Positions 7,198-14,701 of a DNA stretch of 14,701 nt are shown one piece after another. Positions within the stretch are counted from its first letter, which is position 1. Each line of letters begins with the position of its first letter. The position numbers and the translations under genes were made by a program. This DNA is from Acholeplasmatales bacterium DTU056 (lineage in GTDB: Bacteria > Bacillota_I > Bacilli_A > ML615J-28 > CAG-698), in the NCBI GenBank assembly GCA_001512985.1, contig LFRX01000055.1:1-14701 (forward strand). The letters are read 5' to 3'. The notes under the pieces were generated by a model. It saw nothing but the letters and a program-made list of their open reading frames with translations, made no database searches and had not been told where the DNA came from.

Positions 7198-9599
7198 AAC
7201 TTAACTTTCTTAATATGCCAAATATTTTCACAATATTCATAAATTGCCCGATCGCTTGAAAAATATCCCGCATTTGCAATATTTATTAGTGACTTTTGGT
7301 TCCATCGATATTGATCTTGATAAATTTGATCCATTTTTAAATGAGCATCTAAATAAGCATCGAAATCAGCAAGACACTTAAATGGATCAGGATCATAGTC
7401 AGTTAATAAATATCGGGAAATATGATCAAAACTTTTACCATTAAATCCATAATTTAAACGATCAATTACTTTAATGATTCGAGGATTAGAAGCATAATAA
7501 TCATATGGATTATAACCACGTTGATCAATTTTTTTTACTTCATTAGCAGTAAGTCCAAAAATAAAGATATTGTCTAATCCAATCTCTTCGCTAATTTCAA
7601 TATTTGCACCATCTAAAGTTCCAAAAGTAAGTGCTCCATTTATCATAAATTTCATATTACCAGTACCACTGGCTTCTTTTCCAGCTAATGAAATTTGTTG
7701 ACTAACTTCGCTTGCTGGAAAAATCATCTCTGCAATCGACACATTATAATCTGGTAAATATACCACATCTATCTTCTCTTTAATTTGTGGTCTTTGGTTA
7801 ATCTCTGCAGCCAAATATGTAATTAATTCGATAATTTGCTTTGCTCGAAAATATCCAGGGGCCGCTTTTCCGCCAAAAATAAATGTTTGTGGTGTAATAT
7901 CTAAATTAGGATTTTCTTCTAATAAAGTTAGCAAATACACAATTCGTAATACATTTAATAATTGGCGTTTATACTCATGTATTCGTTTAACTTGCACATC
8001 AAAGCGACTATTAGGATTAAGAATTATCCCTGTTTTTTGAGCAATTTTTTGACTAAAGTAAACTTTATTTTGATATTTAATTTCCCCTAATCTTCGCAAT
8101 ACTTTTTTATTTTTTTGATATTTTAACAACTCTTTTAGTTTTTGAGCATCATATCTATAATCAATTCCAATTAGTTCGTCTAATAAATCGCATAATTTAG
8201 GATTTCCTTGAACTAACCAACGACGATAAGCAATACCGTTGGTAACGTTAGTAAATCGTTCGGGGTATAATTGATAAAATCCATTAAAAATATTTTGTTT
8301 GATAATTTCACTATGTAATTTCGATACACCATTTACTGTGTGACTTACAAAAACACATAAATTAGCCATTCTAACTTCACCATTGTAAATAATGGAGACT
8401 TCATTAATTAATTGTGATGACAAGTTTAATGAGGAAATTTCTGTTAGGAAAGATTCATTGATTTGATTTAAAATTATATAAATTCGTGGCAATTTTGTTC
8501 TAATCAAATCTGATGGCCAACGCTCCAAAGCTTCCGCCATCACTGTATGATTAGTATATGAAAAAGTTTGTTTAGCGATATTTAAGGAAGTATTAAAATC
8601 TAGATTAAATTTATCAATTAAAATTCTGATTAATTCTGGGATAGCTAAGGCAGGATGAGTATCATTAATGTGAATTGCTACATATTTAGGAAAATCTAAA
8701 ATATTATGATGTGTTTTTAAGTATTCACTAACAATATTTTGAATTGATGCACTAACCAAAAAATACTGTTGTTTTAGACGTAATTCTTTGCCTTGATAAT
8801 GGTTATCACTTGGATATAGAACTTTTGTGATTAAATTAGCTTCATTAAAAGTTTTCATTGCTTGGTGATAATCACCATCATTAAATGCCTGCAAATTAAA
8901 TTTATCCTGTGCTTCACTACTCCATAAGCGTAATGTAGAAGTAGTGGAATTAGAGCCCGAGATGATAATATCATATGGAATTGCTTCGATTGTTTGAAAA
9001 CCGGTGTACAAATATTTAATTTTTCCATCGTCTTCGACTTCTTCTACAACTCCATCAAAACAAACTGTTACAACTTCATCAACAACCGGATTTAACCATA
9101 CTTTCCCTGTATTTAACCACCGATCAGGAGTTTCATTTTGCCAACCATCTTGAATTGTTTGTTTAAATAAACCATATTCATACAATAATGAATAGCCCAT
9201 TGCTGGATAATTTTGAAAAGAAAGAGAGTCAAAAAAACATGCCGCAAGCCTTCCAAGACCACCATTACCAAGTCCAGCATCTTGCTCATAATCATATAAT
9301 TGGTCTAAAGTATATCCAAGTTTGGTAATTATTTCTTTGACAACTTCTTCTAATTCTAAATTTACTAAATTATTACGTAAAGATTTACCAATTAAAAATT
9401 CCATACTTAAATAGTATACTTTTTTAAAATTATCAGTTCTAATTACTTTATTCATCTTTTGACGTTGTTGCAATAAAATGTCATTTATAGTTATCGCAAT
9501 TAATTGATACACTTGCTCTAAAGATAATTCTTCAAATGAAAGTGCATTTACTTTTGGTAATCTTTGCTCTAATAATAAAGCAAAATCCTTAGTCTCCAT
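7194..9599 (-). CDS. glgP: Glycogen/maltodextrin phosphorylase
   Basis: GlgP (GT35, pyridoxal-phosphate dependent) releases glucose-1-phosphate from the non-reducing ends of glycogen or maltodextrin. The 801-aa product is full length. Landmarks in order: YLSMEFLIG, LGNGGLGRLAACFFDSL, YEYGLFKQ, HINDTHPALAIPEL, YTNHTVMAEALE, VTNGIAYRRWL, VKRIHEYKRQLLN, and the PLP-lysine signature EASGTGNMKFMIN with Lys650. I chose the ATG at 9599, with AAGGAG 7 nt upstream; an in-frame TTG six bases earlier lies too close to that site. The gene is intact and has its own ribosome site directly after the broken glgA, so the upstream deletion should not stop its translation. It overlaps the GH13 gene by 4 nt. Confidence 0.96.
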   Translation of the reverse strand: METKDFALLLEQRLPKVNALSFEELSLEQVYQLIAITINDILLQQRQKMNKVIRTDNFKKVYYLSMEFLIGKSLRNNLVNLELEEVVKEIITKLGYTLDQLYDYEQDAGLGNGGLGRLAACFFDSLSFQNYPAMGYSLLYEYGLFKQTIQDGWQNETPDRWLNTGKVWLNPVVDEVVTVCFDGVVEEVEDDGKIKYLYTGFQTIEAIPYDIIISGSNSTTSTLRLWSSEAQDKFNLQAFNDGDYHQAMKTFNEANLITKVLYPSDNHYQGKELRLKQQYFLVSASIQNIVSEYLKTHHNILDFPKYVAIHINDTHPALAIPELIRILIDKFNLDFNTSLNIAKQTFSYTNHTVMAEALERWPSDLIRTKLPRIYIILNQINESFLTEISSLNLSSQLINEVSIIYNGEVRMANLCVFVSHTVNGVSKLHSEIIKQNIFNGFYQLYPERFTNVTNGIAYRRWLVQGNPKLCDLLDELIGIDYRYDAQKLKELLKYQKNKKVLRRLGEIKYQNKVYFSQKIAQKTGIILNPNSRFDVQVKRIHEYKRQLLNVLRIVYLLTLLEENPNLDITPQTFIFGGKAAPGYFRAKQIIELITYLAAEINQRPQIKEKIDVVYLPDYNVSIAEMIFPASEVSQQISLAGKEASGTGNMKFMINGALTFGTLDGANIEISEEIGLDNIFIFGLTANEVKKIDQRGYNPYDYYASNPRIIKVIDRLNYGFNGKSFDHISRYLLTDYDPDPFKCLADFDAYLDAHLKMDQIYQDQYRWNQKSLINIANAGYFSSDRAIYEYCENIWHIKKVKL

Positions 9600-9627
9600 T
9601 AACAAACTCCTTTTCTAGTACTTTAAC

Positions 9628-10459
9628 TTATTTAGCCAACAACTTTTGATATAAGTCAAGGTATTCTTGAGAACTTTTTTGCCAACTAAAATCAGTTGTC
9701 ATGGCTAATTTACGTAATTTACGAAACTCTTCTTGGTTAGAATATAACCTAAGTGCTTGATTGATTTTATTTATTAATGCATTGGAACTATATTCTTCAA
9801 AAACAAACCCATTTCCTGTATTACTATTATAATCCTTAATAGAATCACCTAATCCTCCAGTTTTTCTAACAATAGGAATGGCACCATAACGACAAGCTAT
9901 CATTTGACTAAGTCCGCATGGTTCAGACTTAGATGGCATTAAAAATAAATCAGTGCTTGCATAAATCTTTTTAGCTAAATTAACATCAAATATTATTAAA
10001 ACGCGAACTTTATGGGGATATCGTTGCTCATATTTGATAAATTGCTCTTCATAATTTTTATCCCCTTTTCCAAGGACAACTAGTTGAATATCATTCTTAA
10101 GCAATTTATTCATACTTTCAATTATTAGATCCATTCCTTTATGATCAACCAATCGTGAAACGATCGCTAAAAGCGGAATATTCGGATTAATTGGAAAAGC
10201 TAAATCCTTTTGCAATTGGATTTTATTTTCTATTCTTTTATCAAGTTTTTCACTTGAAAAATTAGTATATATATTTAAATCTTGTTCGGGATTATAAAAA
10301 TCAATATCTATTCCATTTAAAACTCCTATTAATTTATCTTTGTAATTACAAATAACCTCATTTAATCCATAAGCATATTCAGGAGTTTGAATTTCTTTAG
10401 CATAACTCGGACTGACTGTAGTAATATAATCACTTAAAACTACTGCACCTTTCAAAAAA
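9628..10459 (-). pseudogene. glgA: Glycogen synthase GlgA, C-terminal remnant (5' part deleted)
   Basis: GlgA (GT5) extends alpha-1,4-glucan from ADP-glucose. Only the C-terminal ~275 residues remain of a protein that is usually about 480 aa. Homology begins abruptly at FLKGAVVLSDYITTVSPSYA and continues through GVLNGID, SRLVDHKGMDLI, PSKSEPCGLSQMIACRYG and VVRKTGGLGD-like (IVRKTGGLGDS) to the stop. The first Rossmann domain, including the N-terminal ADP-glucose-binding KxGGL motif, is absent, so synthase activity is not expected. The only start available is a GTG at 10470, which lies in glgB-derived DNA read out of frame and has no ribosome site. The remnant itself contains no stop or frameshift, suggesting a recent lesion or an assembly join. 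Confidence 0.88.
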
Positions 10460-11335
10460 GAAAATAGCACTAGAAATTAAAAAAGATTTTACTTCAGGTT
10501 TACTGAAATTAAATATCCTTGTTCCCCAATTTCGATGTTCCATTTTAGTTGGTTCAGGATTTTCATAAACATACTCCCCGTCAAATTCAATTAATGAATA
10601 TTCATCTTTAGGAAAATGAGCTGGAACCCAATCTAAAATTACCCCAATTTTATGTTCATGAGCTTTATTGACTAAATACATAAAATCATCCGGCATTCCA
10701 TAACGAGAAGTTACACTAAAATACCCAGTCACCTGATAGCCCCATGAACCACCATAAGGATACTCGGTAATTGGCATAATTTCAATATGTGTATACCCCA
10801 TCTTAACTACATATGGTATCAATTGATCAGCAATTTCCCGATAATTAAAAAACCCACCATCTTTCTTCTTCCAAGAACCTAAATGAACCTCATAAATGTT
10901 CATTGGTTGGTTAAATGGTGGGGTAGTACTGCGTTTTGTAATCCATTCTTGGTCTGTGAATTTGAAGTTTGGTAGTTTATATACAATAGAACAACTACCA
11001 CCTTCGGTTTCATTTAAATTACTATACGGATCTTGTTTATATAGTTTTTTAGTATTATTTTCGATATAAAATTTATATTTTAAAAATAATAAATTATCAT
11101 TTTTAATTTTGATTTCCCAAACGCCTCCACGAGATATTTTTGTCATTTGATGGGCATCAATATTCCAATGATTAAAATCCCCAACAACACTTACTTTTGT
11201 GGCGTGGGGAGCATATACACGAAAAACAATATATTCTTGGTTGTTTTCTGTAATAAATTTTGGACCAAAATATTCATAGGCATTAGGTAAATAAGAATTA
11301 TGAAATTTAAATAATAACTCTTTATCCATCAACAT
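10430..11335 (-). pseudogene. glgB: 1,4-alpha-glucan branching enzyme GlgB, N-terminal fragment
   Basis: GlgB (GH13) makes alpha-1,6 branches in glycogen and is usually over 620 aa. Here 301 codons are open. Residues ~20-115 are the CBM48-type domain (VYAPHATKVSVVGDFNHW), then NIYEVHLGSW (146-155) and the first part of the barrel (EYPYGGSWGYQVTGY; region I DWVPAHF 235-241). Genuine homology ends at FLISSAIFFFE (residue 295). The last six codons, RCSSFK, are glgA DNA in the wrong frame, ending at TGA 10432-10430. GH13 regions II-IV with all three catalytic carboxylates are missing, so no branching activity is expected. The start is ATG 11335 (AGGAAC upstream) or ATG 11329. It lies 37 bp after malQ. 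Confidence 0.9.
10450..10459. other. Deletion junction between glgB and glgA
   Basis: The minus-strand tract TTTTTTGAAA (10459-10450) is compatible with both genes: TTC-TTT-TTT-GAA of glgB (FFFE, normally followed by a histidine and the region II aspartate) and TTT-TTG-AAA-GGT of glgA (FLKG). The two frames differ by one base. This is what recombination between two copies of a ~10-bp direct repeat leaves behind. The lost segment would hold the glgB 3' half, the glgA 5' half and any genes between them. The frame change and the sudden homology switch are seen directly; the mechanism is inferred. Confidence 0.75.
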
Positions 11336-11372
11336 TCCCGTTCCTACTAATTATATTGTTTACTAATAAAAA

Positions 11373-12854
11373 TTATGAACTAAATCCCCGTCTATATAAA
11401 TTAGTCCATTGCTTGATTTTATTTGCTAAAGTTACTGACAGATCTTCTTTTTTTAAGCGGAATTGCCAGTTCCCGCTGGAGGTAGAAGGGGTGTTTATAC
11501 GAGATTCTATCCCTAATTCTAAGTAATCTTGAATAGGAATAATTGCCCATTTGCATACCGATTTTAAGCATTCTTTGATCATTACTTCACAAATATTATC
11601 ATTATCATTTATGCATAGATACATATTTACATATTTTTTATCAGCTGGATTTAAACTTTCATACCAAGCTTTAATTGGCGGATTATCATGAGTTCCGGGA
11701 TAAATAACATAATTTTTTTCCAGGTTGTGAGGAGCATGTTCACTATCACCATAGCAATCAAAACCAAATTGCAAAACTTTCATTCCTGGAAAAGTTGTTT
11801 GTTTAAGCAAAGTTTTTACATCATCAGTAATATACCCCAAGTCCTCCGCAATAATCCTCACATCCCCTAATTCCCTTTTAATTTCTGAAAACAATTTTAT
11901 TCCTGGTCCCTTTACCCAGACGCCATTTTGAGCAGTTTGGTTAGGATATGGGATACTATAATATGATTCAAACCCTCTGAAATGATCAATTCGAATTACA
12001 TCAAATAAGGTTAGACTGTGTTTTATTCTTCGTTTCCACCACGAATAATTATCTTTTTCCATCTGATGAAAATCATATAAAGGATTTCCCCATAATTGAC
12101 CAGTTTTCGAAAACAAATCGGGCGGTACTCCAGCAACTGCTTCCGGAACAAAGTTTTCATCAAGTTGCCAAAGATGAGGATTTGCCCAACAATCCGCCGA
12201 ATCTAACGACGTATATATTGGCATATCACCAATAATCTCAATTTGATTCGAATTTGCATAGTTTTTTAAATTATGCCATTGCTTAAAAAATAAAAATTGG
12301 ATAAATCTCCAATAATCAATTCGTTTTTTATTATTTTTTTCAAATTGGAAAACTTCTAAAGAATTACGAATTTTAAATTCAATTGGCCAATCTTGCCAAC
12401 TTTGATAGTTAAAAGTTTCTTTAATTGTCATATATAAAGCATAATCGTCTAACCAATCTTTGTTATCCTCTTTAAATTGGTTAAACGATAAAGAGTCACC
12501 ATATTCTAAAAATTTTTCATACGCCTTATATAAGACATTAAAGCGAGTTGAAAATAAATAATGATAATCAATTCTAGAACTATTTGTTTTCAAATGAAAA
12601 TAGTCTTCTTCCTGTAAAAGTCCTTCGTCTTTTAACAAATCAAAATCGATAAAATACGGATTTCCCGCAAATACCGAAAAAGATTGATAGGGGGAATCCC
12701 CATATGAGGTTGGGCCAATCGGTAAGACTTGCCAGAACTTTTGATTAGCACTCTTTAGGAAATCAACAAATTGATAACTTTCTTTTCCTAAAGTGCCAAT
12801 TCCATACTCATTTGGCAAACTTGCGATATGTAATAAGATGCCCGCATATCTCAT
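11373..12854 (-). CDS. malQ: 4-alpha-glucanotransferase (amylomaltase, GH77)
   Basis: MalQ transfers alpha-1,4-glucan segments between maltooligosaccharides, releasing glucose and lengthening chains for phosphorylase. The 493 aa match the bacterial family. Visible motifs: GILLHIASLPNEYGIGTLG at the N terminus, WQVLPIGPTSYGDSPYQSFS (41-60), GDMPIY (209-214), nucleophile Asp290 in VIRIDHFRGF, acid/base Glu337 in AEDLG, Asp390 in GTHDN, and the C-terminal SRINTPSTSSGNWQFR, which replaces the usual RMNxP...GNW. After GTHDN the usual DT reads PP. The ATG at 12854 has TTGGAGGAA about 9 nt upstream. It heads the alpha-glucan gene run, 37 bp ahead of the glgB fragment and 62 bp after the phosphatase gene. 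Cytoplasmic: no signal peptide. Confidence 0.96.
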   Translation of the reverse strand: MRYAGILLHIASLPNEYGIGTLGKESYQFVDFLKSANQKFWQVLPIGPTSYGDSPYQSFSVFAGNPYFIDFDLLKDEGLLQEEDYFHLKTNSSRIDYHYLFSTRFNVLYKAYEKFLEYGDSLSFNQFKEDNKDWLDDYALYMTIKETFNYQSWQDWPIEFKIRNSLEVFQFEKNNKKRIDYWRFIQFLFFKQWHNLKNYANSNQIEIIGDMPIYTSLDSADCWANPHLWQLDENFVPEAVAGVPPDLFSKTGQLWGNPLYDFHQMEKDNYSWWKRRIKHSLTLFDVIRIDHFRGFESYYSIPYPNQTAQNGVWVKGPGIKLFSEIKRELGDVRIIAEDLGYITDDVKTLLKQTTFPGMKVLQFGFDCYGDSEHAPHNLEKNYVIYPGTHDNPPIKAWYESLNPADKKYVNMYLCINDNDNICEVMIKECLKSVCKWAIIPIQDYLELGIESRINTPSTSSGNWQFRLKKEDLSVTLANKIKQWTNLYRRGFSS

Positions 12855-12880
12855 ATGAAGATTCCTCCAACAGTTTATTT

Positions 12881-12905
12881 GTCAATTTATATTGTGAGTC
12901 AATTT
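12881..12905. repeat. Direct repeats GTCAATTT upstream of malQ
   Basis: GTCAATTT occurs at 12881-12888 and again at 12898-12905, 17 bases apart start to start, in the short gap upstream of malQ. Next to it, 12901-12914 reads AATTTTGGAAAATT, a near-perfect palindrome. This gap is where a promoter and operator for the alpha-glucan genes would have to lie, but no convincing -35/-10 pair could be fixed. In AT-rich DNA this could be chance. Confidence 0.3.
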
Positions 12906-12916
12906 TGGAAAATTAT

Positions 12917-14701
12917 TTATTGTAAAATATTGTTAATTTTTTCACGATGTTTAATTAAGATTCTTTCTACAATCTCTTCTAATGTTATTTTTTTGTATAA
13001 TGTAATTTCAACTGTTGCGAAGACATCTTGATATTTTGCTTTAACTTTAACAGTGCGTGTAGCATCCGCAGTTGATGGAATAGTTAATTTACCATCTTGG
13101 TCAATTGTTATTCCACTTTCTCCTTCGATAATTTCCCAACTCACTTCAACATCCATTACTTCACCAATACTGCTATATACAACTGCTGTTAAGTTGGCAG
13201 TTGTTCCTACTTCTACAATTTCTGGAGCAGTAATTTCGATGCTTTGTGGAACGACCATTGTTTTGCGATCGATTACAAAGGAGTCAACTACTTGACTTAC
13301 ACCGTTAATTAAAGCATAAGCTTTAAATGTTAGAACTTTATCATTAATGTTAATGATTGAATAGATGTTATGATCATCATCATACAATACATCAACCCAT
13401 GGACGTTGGTCTAAGTTAGAAGCATTATAGAATTTAGGACCAGCAGAACCACCTGATACATATACTGCACCAGCACCAACTTCGACTTTTTGATTGCCAC
13501 GCATTGAAGTACGGTTGTATATATGGTCATGTCCTGATAAAACAACATCGATTCGTACTTGGTCAAATATTTTGTACCAATCACGAATGTGAGTATCATT
13601 ATTAAATGTTGGATATACACTTCGATGCATTAAAACAATTTTGAAAGTAGCTTTAGTATTAGACATTTTTTCGATTAGCCATGCTTTTTGAGCATCAAAT
13701 GAGTCTGGCGTTTCAGTATCAATTACCGCTACTGCGATATCAGCATATTCAAAGAAGTAGTTTGCGCCATTGACATTGTCAACACCATTGCGTGGACCAC
13801 TAAATGACCATACAAATGGTTCAGCATAACCGCTCATTACATCATGGTTACCTGTTGCACTTGCCCATATCATACTGTTAAAGTATGAACCTAAAACAGT
13901 ATTTAAGGCACTCCAGTTAGAGTACATATTAACATCTTCAACTAAATCCCCAGCAACTAATCCTAAACTAATGTTTGGATTTTTTTGGAATGCATCTTGA
14001 ATTAAAGTTTTAGTAATGTTATAACCACTTACATTAGCACTTTGTGGGTCGCCTAAGAATAAGATGTCAATTTCGCCTGTTTCTTTTGCAGTGGTAAATT
14101 CATAGGTAATACTATAATTACCTTCAGTACCTACATTATATTCATATTCAGTGTTAGGTTGTAAACCGAATAATTCAACACGGTGTGATAGATATTCTTG
14201 GTTTTGGTTATTAGCATTTCTTACCACGATAACTTTTGTTTCGTGATTATCGCTAATAATCCATTCGCTAGAACCTTTAACACGATAACGAACTACACCT
14301 TCAGTTGTTGCTATGTCGGTCATCCATGTAATAACTACTTGTTTGCTTGCATTTGCTCCTGGTGTTAATACAATGAAGTCTGGTTGTGATGAACCAAGGC
14401 TTGGTAATAATTCAATTTGAGCCGGTGCACTATTTAGACCGTCTTTTTGAGCGACTAATGTTAATTTTGTATTTGCTGGTAAGTGTTTGAAGGCATCAGT
14501 GATAATATATCCTTCTGAGTTTGATTTTTCTGGAACTGTAATGCTTGCACCTGAAACATTAATGCTTACGCCTTCAACTGGTTGTAATTTATCATCAACG
14601 ATTCTAAAAATCAGTGTTTTACCAGCAGTTGAAGTTTGATAAGTAATTCGATATTTATAGTCAACTTTCGCTTCAAAACGTGGAATTTGGACTGCCCGTG
14701 C
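12917..14701 (-). CDS. Purple-acid-phosphatase-like metallophosphoesterase, probably secreted (5' end outside window)
   Basis: The frame is open from the window edge to TAA at 12919-12917: 594 visible residues with no start in the first 126, so the gene is partial. Order: a beta-rich segment (~1-85) resembling an Ig or carboxypeptidase-regulatory fold; a fibronectin-like purple acid phosphatase N-domain (~108-205, VVITWMTD... LQPNTEYEYNV); a metallophosphoesterase core (~210-460); a bacterial Ig-like domain (~485-568); and a short helical tail. Metal-site motifs, in visible numbering: GDPQ (217-220), GDLVED (251-256), GNHD (284-287), MHRS (His359) and GHDH (390-393). The substrate is probably a phosphomonoester or nucleotide, unproven. 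The extracellular-type domains imply export, but the signal peptide would lie outside the window. There is no LPXTG motif or C-terminal membrane helix. Confidence 0.88.
   Translation of the reverse strand, partial: ARAVQIPRFEAKVDYKYRITYQTSTAGKTLIFRIVDDKLQPVEGVSINVSGASITVPEKSNSEGYIITDAFKHLPANTKLTLVAQKDGLNSAPAQIELLPSLGSSQPDFIVLTPGANASKQVVITWMTDIATTEGVVRYRVKGSSEWIISDNHETKVIVVRNANNQNQEYLSHRVELFGLQPNTEYEYNVGTEGNYSITYEFTTAKETGEIDILFLGDPQSANVSGYNITKTLIQDAFQKNPNISLGLVAGDLVEDVNMYSNWSALNTVLGSYFNSMIWASATGNHDVMSGYAEPFVWSFSGPRNGVDNVNGANYFFEYADIAVAVIDTETPDSFDAQKAWLIEKMSNTKATFKIVLMHRSVYPTFNNDTHIRDWYKIFDQVRIDVVLSGHDHIYNRTSMRGNQKVEVGAGAVYVSGGSAGPKFYNASNLDQRPWVDVLYDDDHNIYSIININDKVLTFKAYALINGVSQVVDSFVIDRKTMVVPQSIEITAPEIVEVGTTANLTAVVYSSIGEVMDVEVSWEIIEGESGITIDQDGKLTIPSTADATRTVKVKAKYQDVFATVEITLYKKITLEEIVERILIKHREKINNILQ

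Noticed and set aside
9600..9605. TTG start for glgP six bases upstream of the ATG
   Set aside because: The AAGGAG site would be only about 2 nt from the TTG, whereas the ATG at 9599 is at the usual 7 nt.
10460..10470. GTG at 10470 as a genuine start for a short GlgA
   Set aside because: It lies in DNA that encodes GlgB in another frame, has no ribosome site, and would yield a GT5 protein without its first Rossmann domain.
11350..11372. TATAAT in the malQ-glgB gap as an internal promoter
   Set aside because: No -35 resemblance at 16-18 bases upstream, and such hexamers are frequent by chance in DNA this AT-rich.
12874..12902. Promoter TTGACT - 17 bases - AATAAA before malQ
   Set aside because: The predicted start would fall within the malQ ribosome site, leaving no usable leader; the -10 match is also poor.
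13053..13295. Plus-strand open frame opposite the phosphatase C-terminal domain
   Set aside because: Antisense to a clear Ig-like domain, with no ribosome site or recognisable protein; treated as a shadow.
14321..14323. ATG at 14323 as the start of the phosphatase gene
   Set aside because: The frame stays open to the window edge and the upstream residues continue the purple acid phosphatase N-domain (VVITW directly precedes this Met), so it is internal.

Overview
The window is a low-GC bacterial chromosome segment in which every gene reads on the minus strand. Standard code 11 fits: TGA ends glgP, and tryptophan is TGG where I read it. The rpsO-pnp pair, the truB-ribF-mtnN cluster, AGGAGG-type ribosome sites and the glycogen-operon genes all point to Bacillota or to a code-11 relative of the Mollicutes (Acholeplasma/Izemoplasma/Haloplasma-like). 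The finer placement is inference from gene content and AT-richness only.

Layout in the direction of transcription (high to low coordinates): (1) 14701-12917, the 3' part of a large gene for a probably secreted purple-acid-phosphatase-like metallophosphoesterase; its 5' end lies outside the window. (2) 12854-5362, an alpha-glucan operon: malQ, a truncated glgB, a truncated glgA, glgP and a GH13 amylase/neopullulanase-type enzyme, closed by a strong hairpin at 5322-5361. (3) 5268-2770, truB-ribF-mtnN with overlapping genes and its own extended -10 promoter. (4) 2764-175, rpsO-pnp with a promoter, a structured rpsO leader, an intercistronic hairpin and a 32-bp perfect palindrome after pnp. (5) 126-1, tRNA-Cys(GCA) with a consensus sigma-A promoter.

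The standout is the glycogen operon. The first ~295 codons of glgB are joined near 10450-10459 to the last ~275 codons of glgA, in a different reading frame, at a T6GAAA tract that fits both genes. This is the expected scar of one deletion that removed the catalytic half of GlgB, the N-terminal half of GlgA and whatever lay between them (glgC and glgD in the usual Bacillus order). What remains intact is degradative: phosphorylase, a GH13 hydrolase and 4-alpha-glucanotransferase. If the join is real, this locus can break down glycogen or maltodextrins but cannot encode branching enzyme or glycogen synthase. If not, it is an assembly or strain-level deletion artefact, which read mapping over about 30 bases would settle.

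I saw no mobile element, CRISPR array, phage gene or toxin-antitoxin pair, and no intergenic stretch longer than 300 bases. The longest gaps are 5276-5361 (promoter plus terminator), 2648-2769 (rpsO leader) and 76-174 (palindrome plus tRNA promoter).
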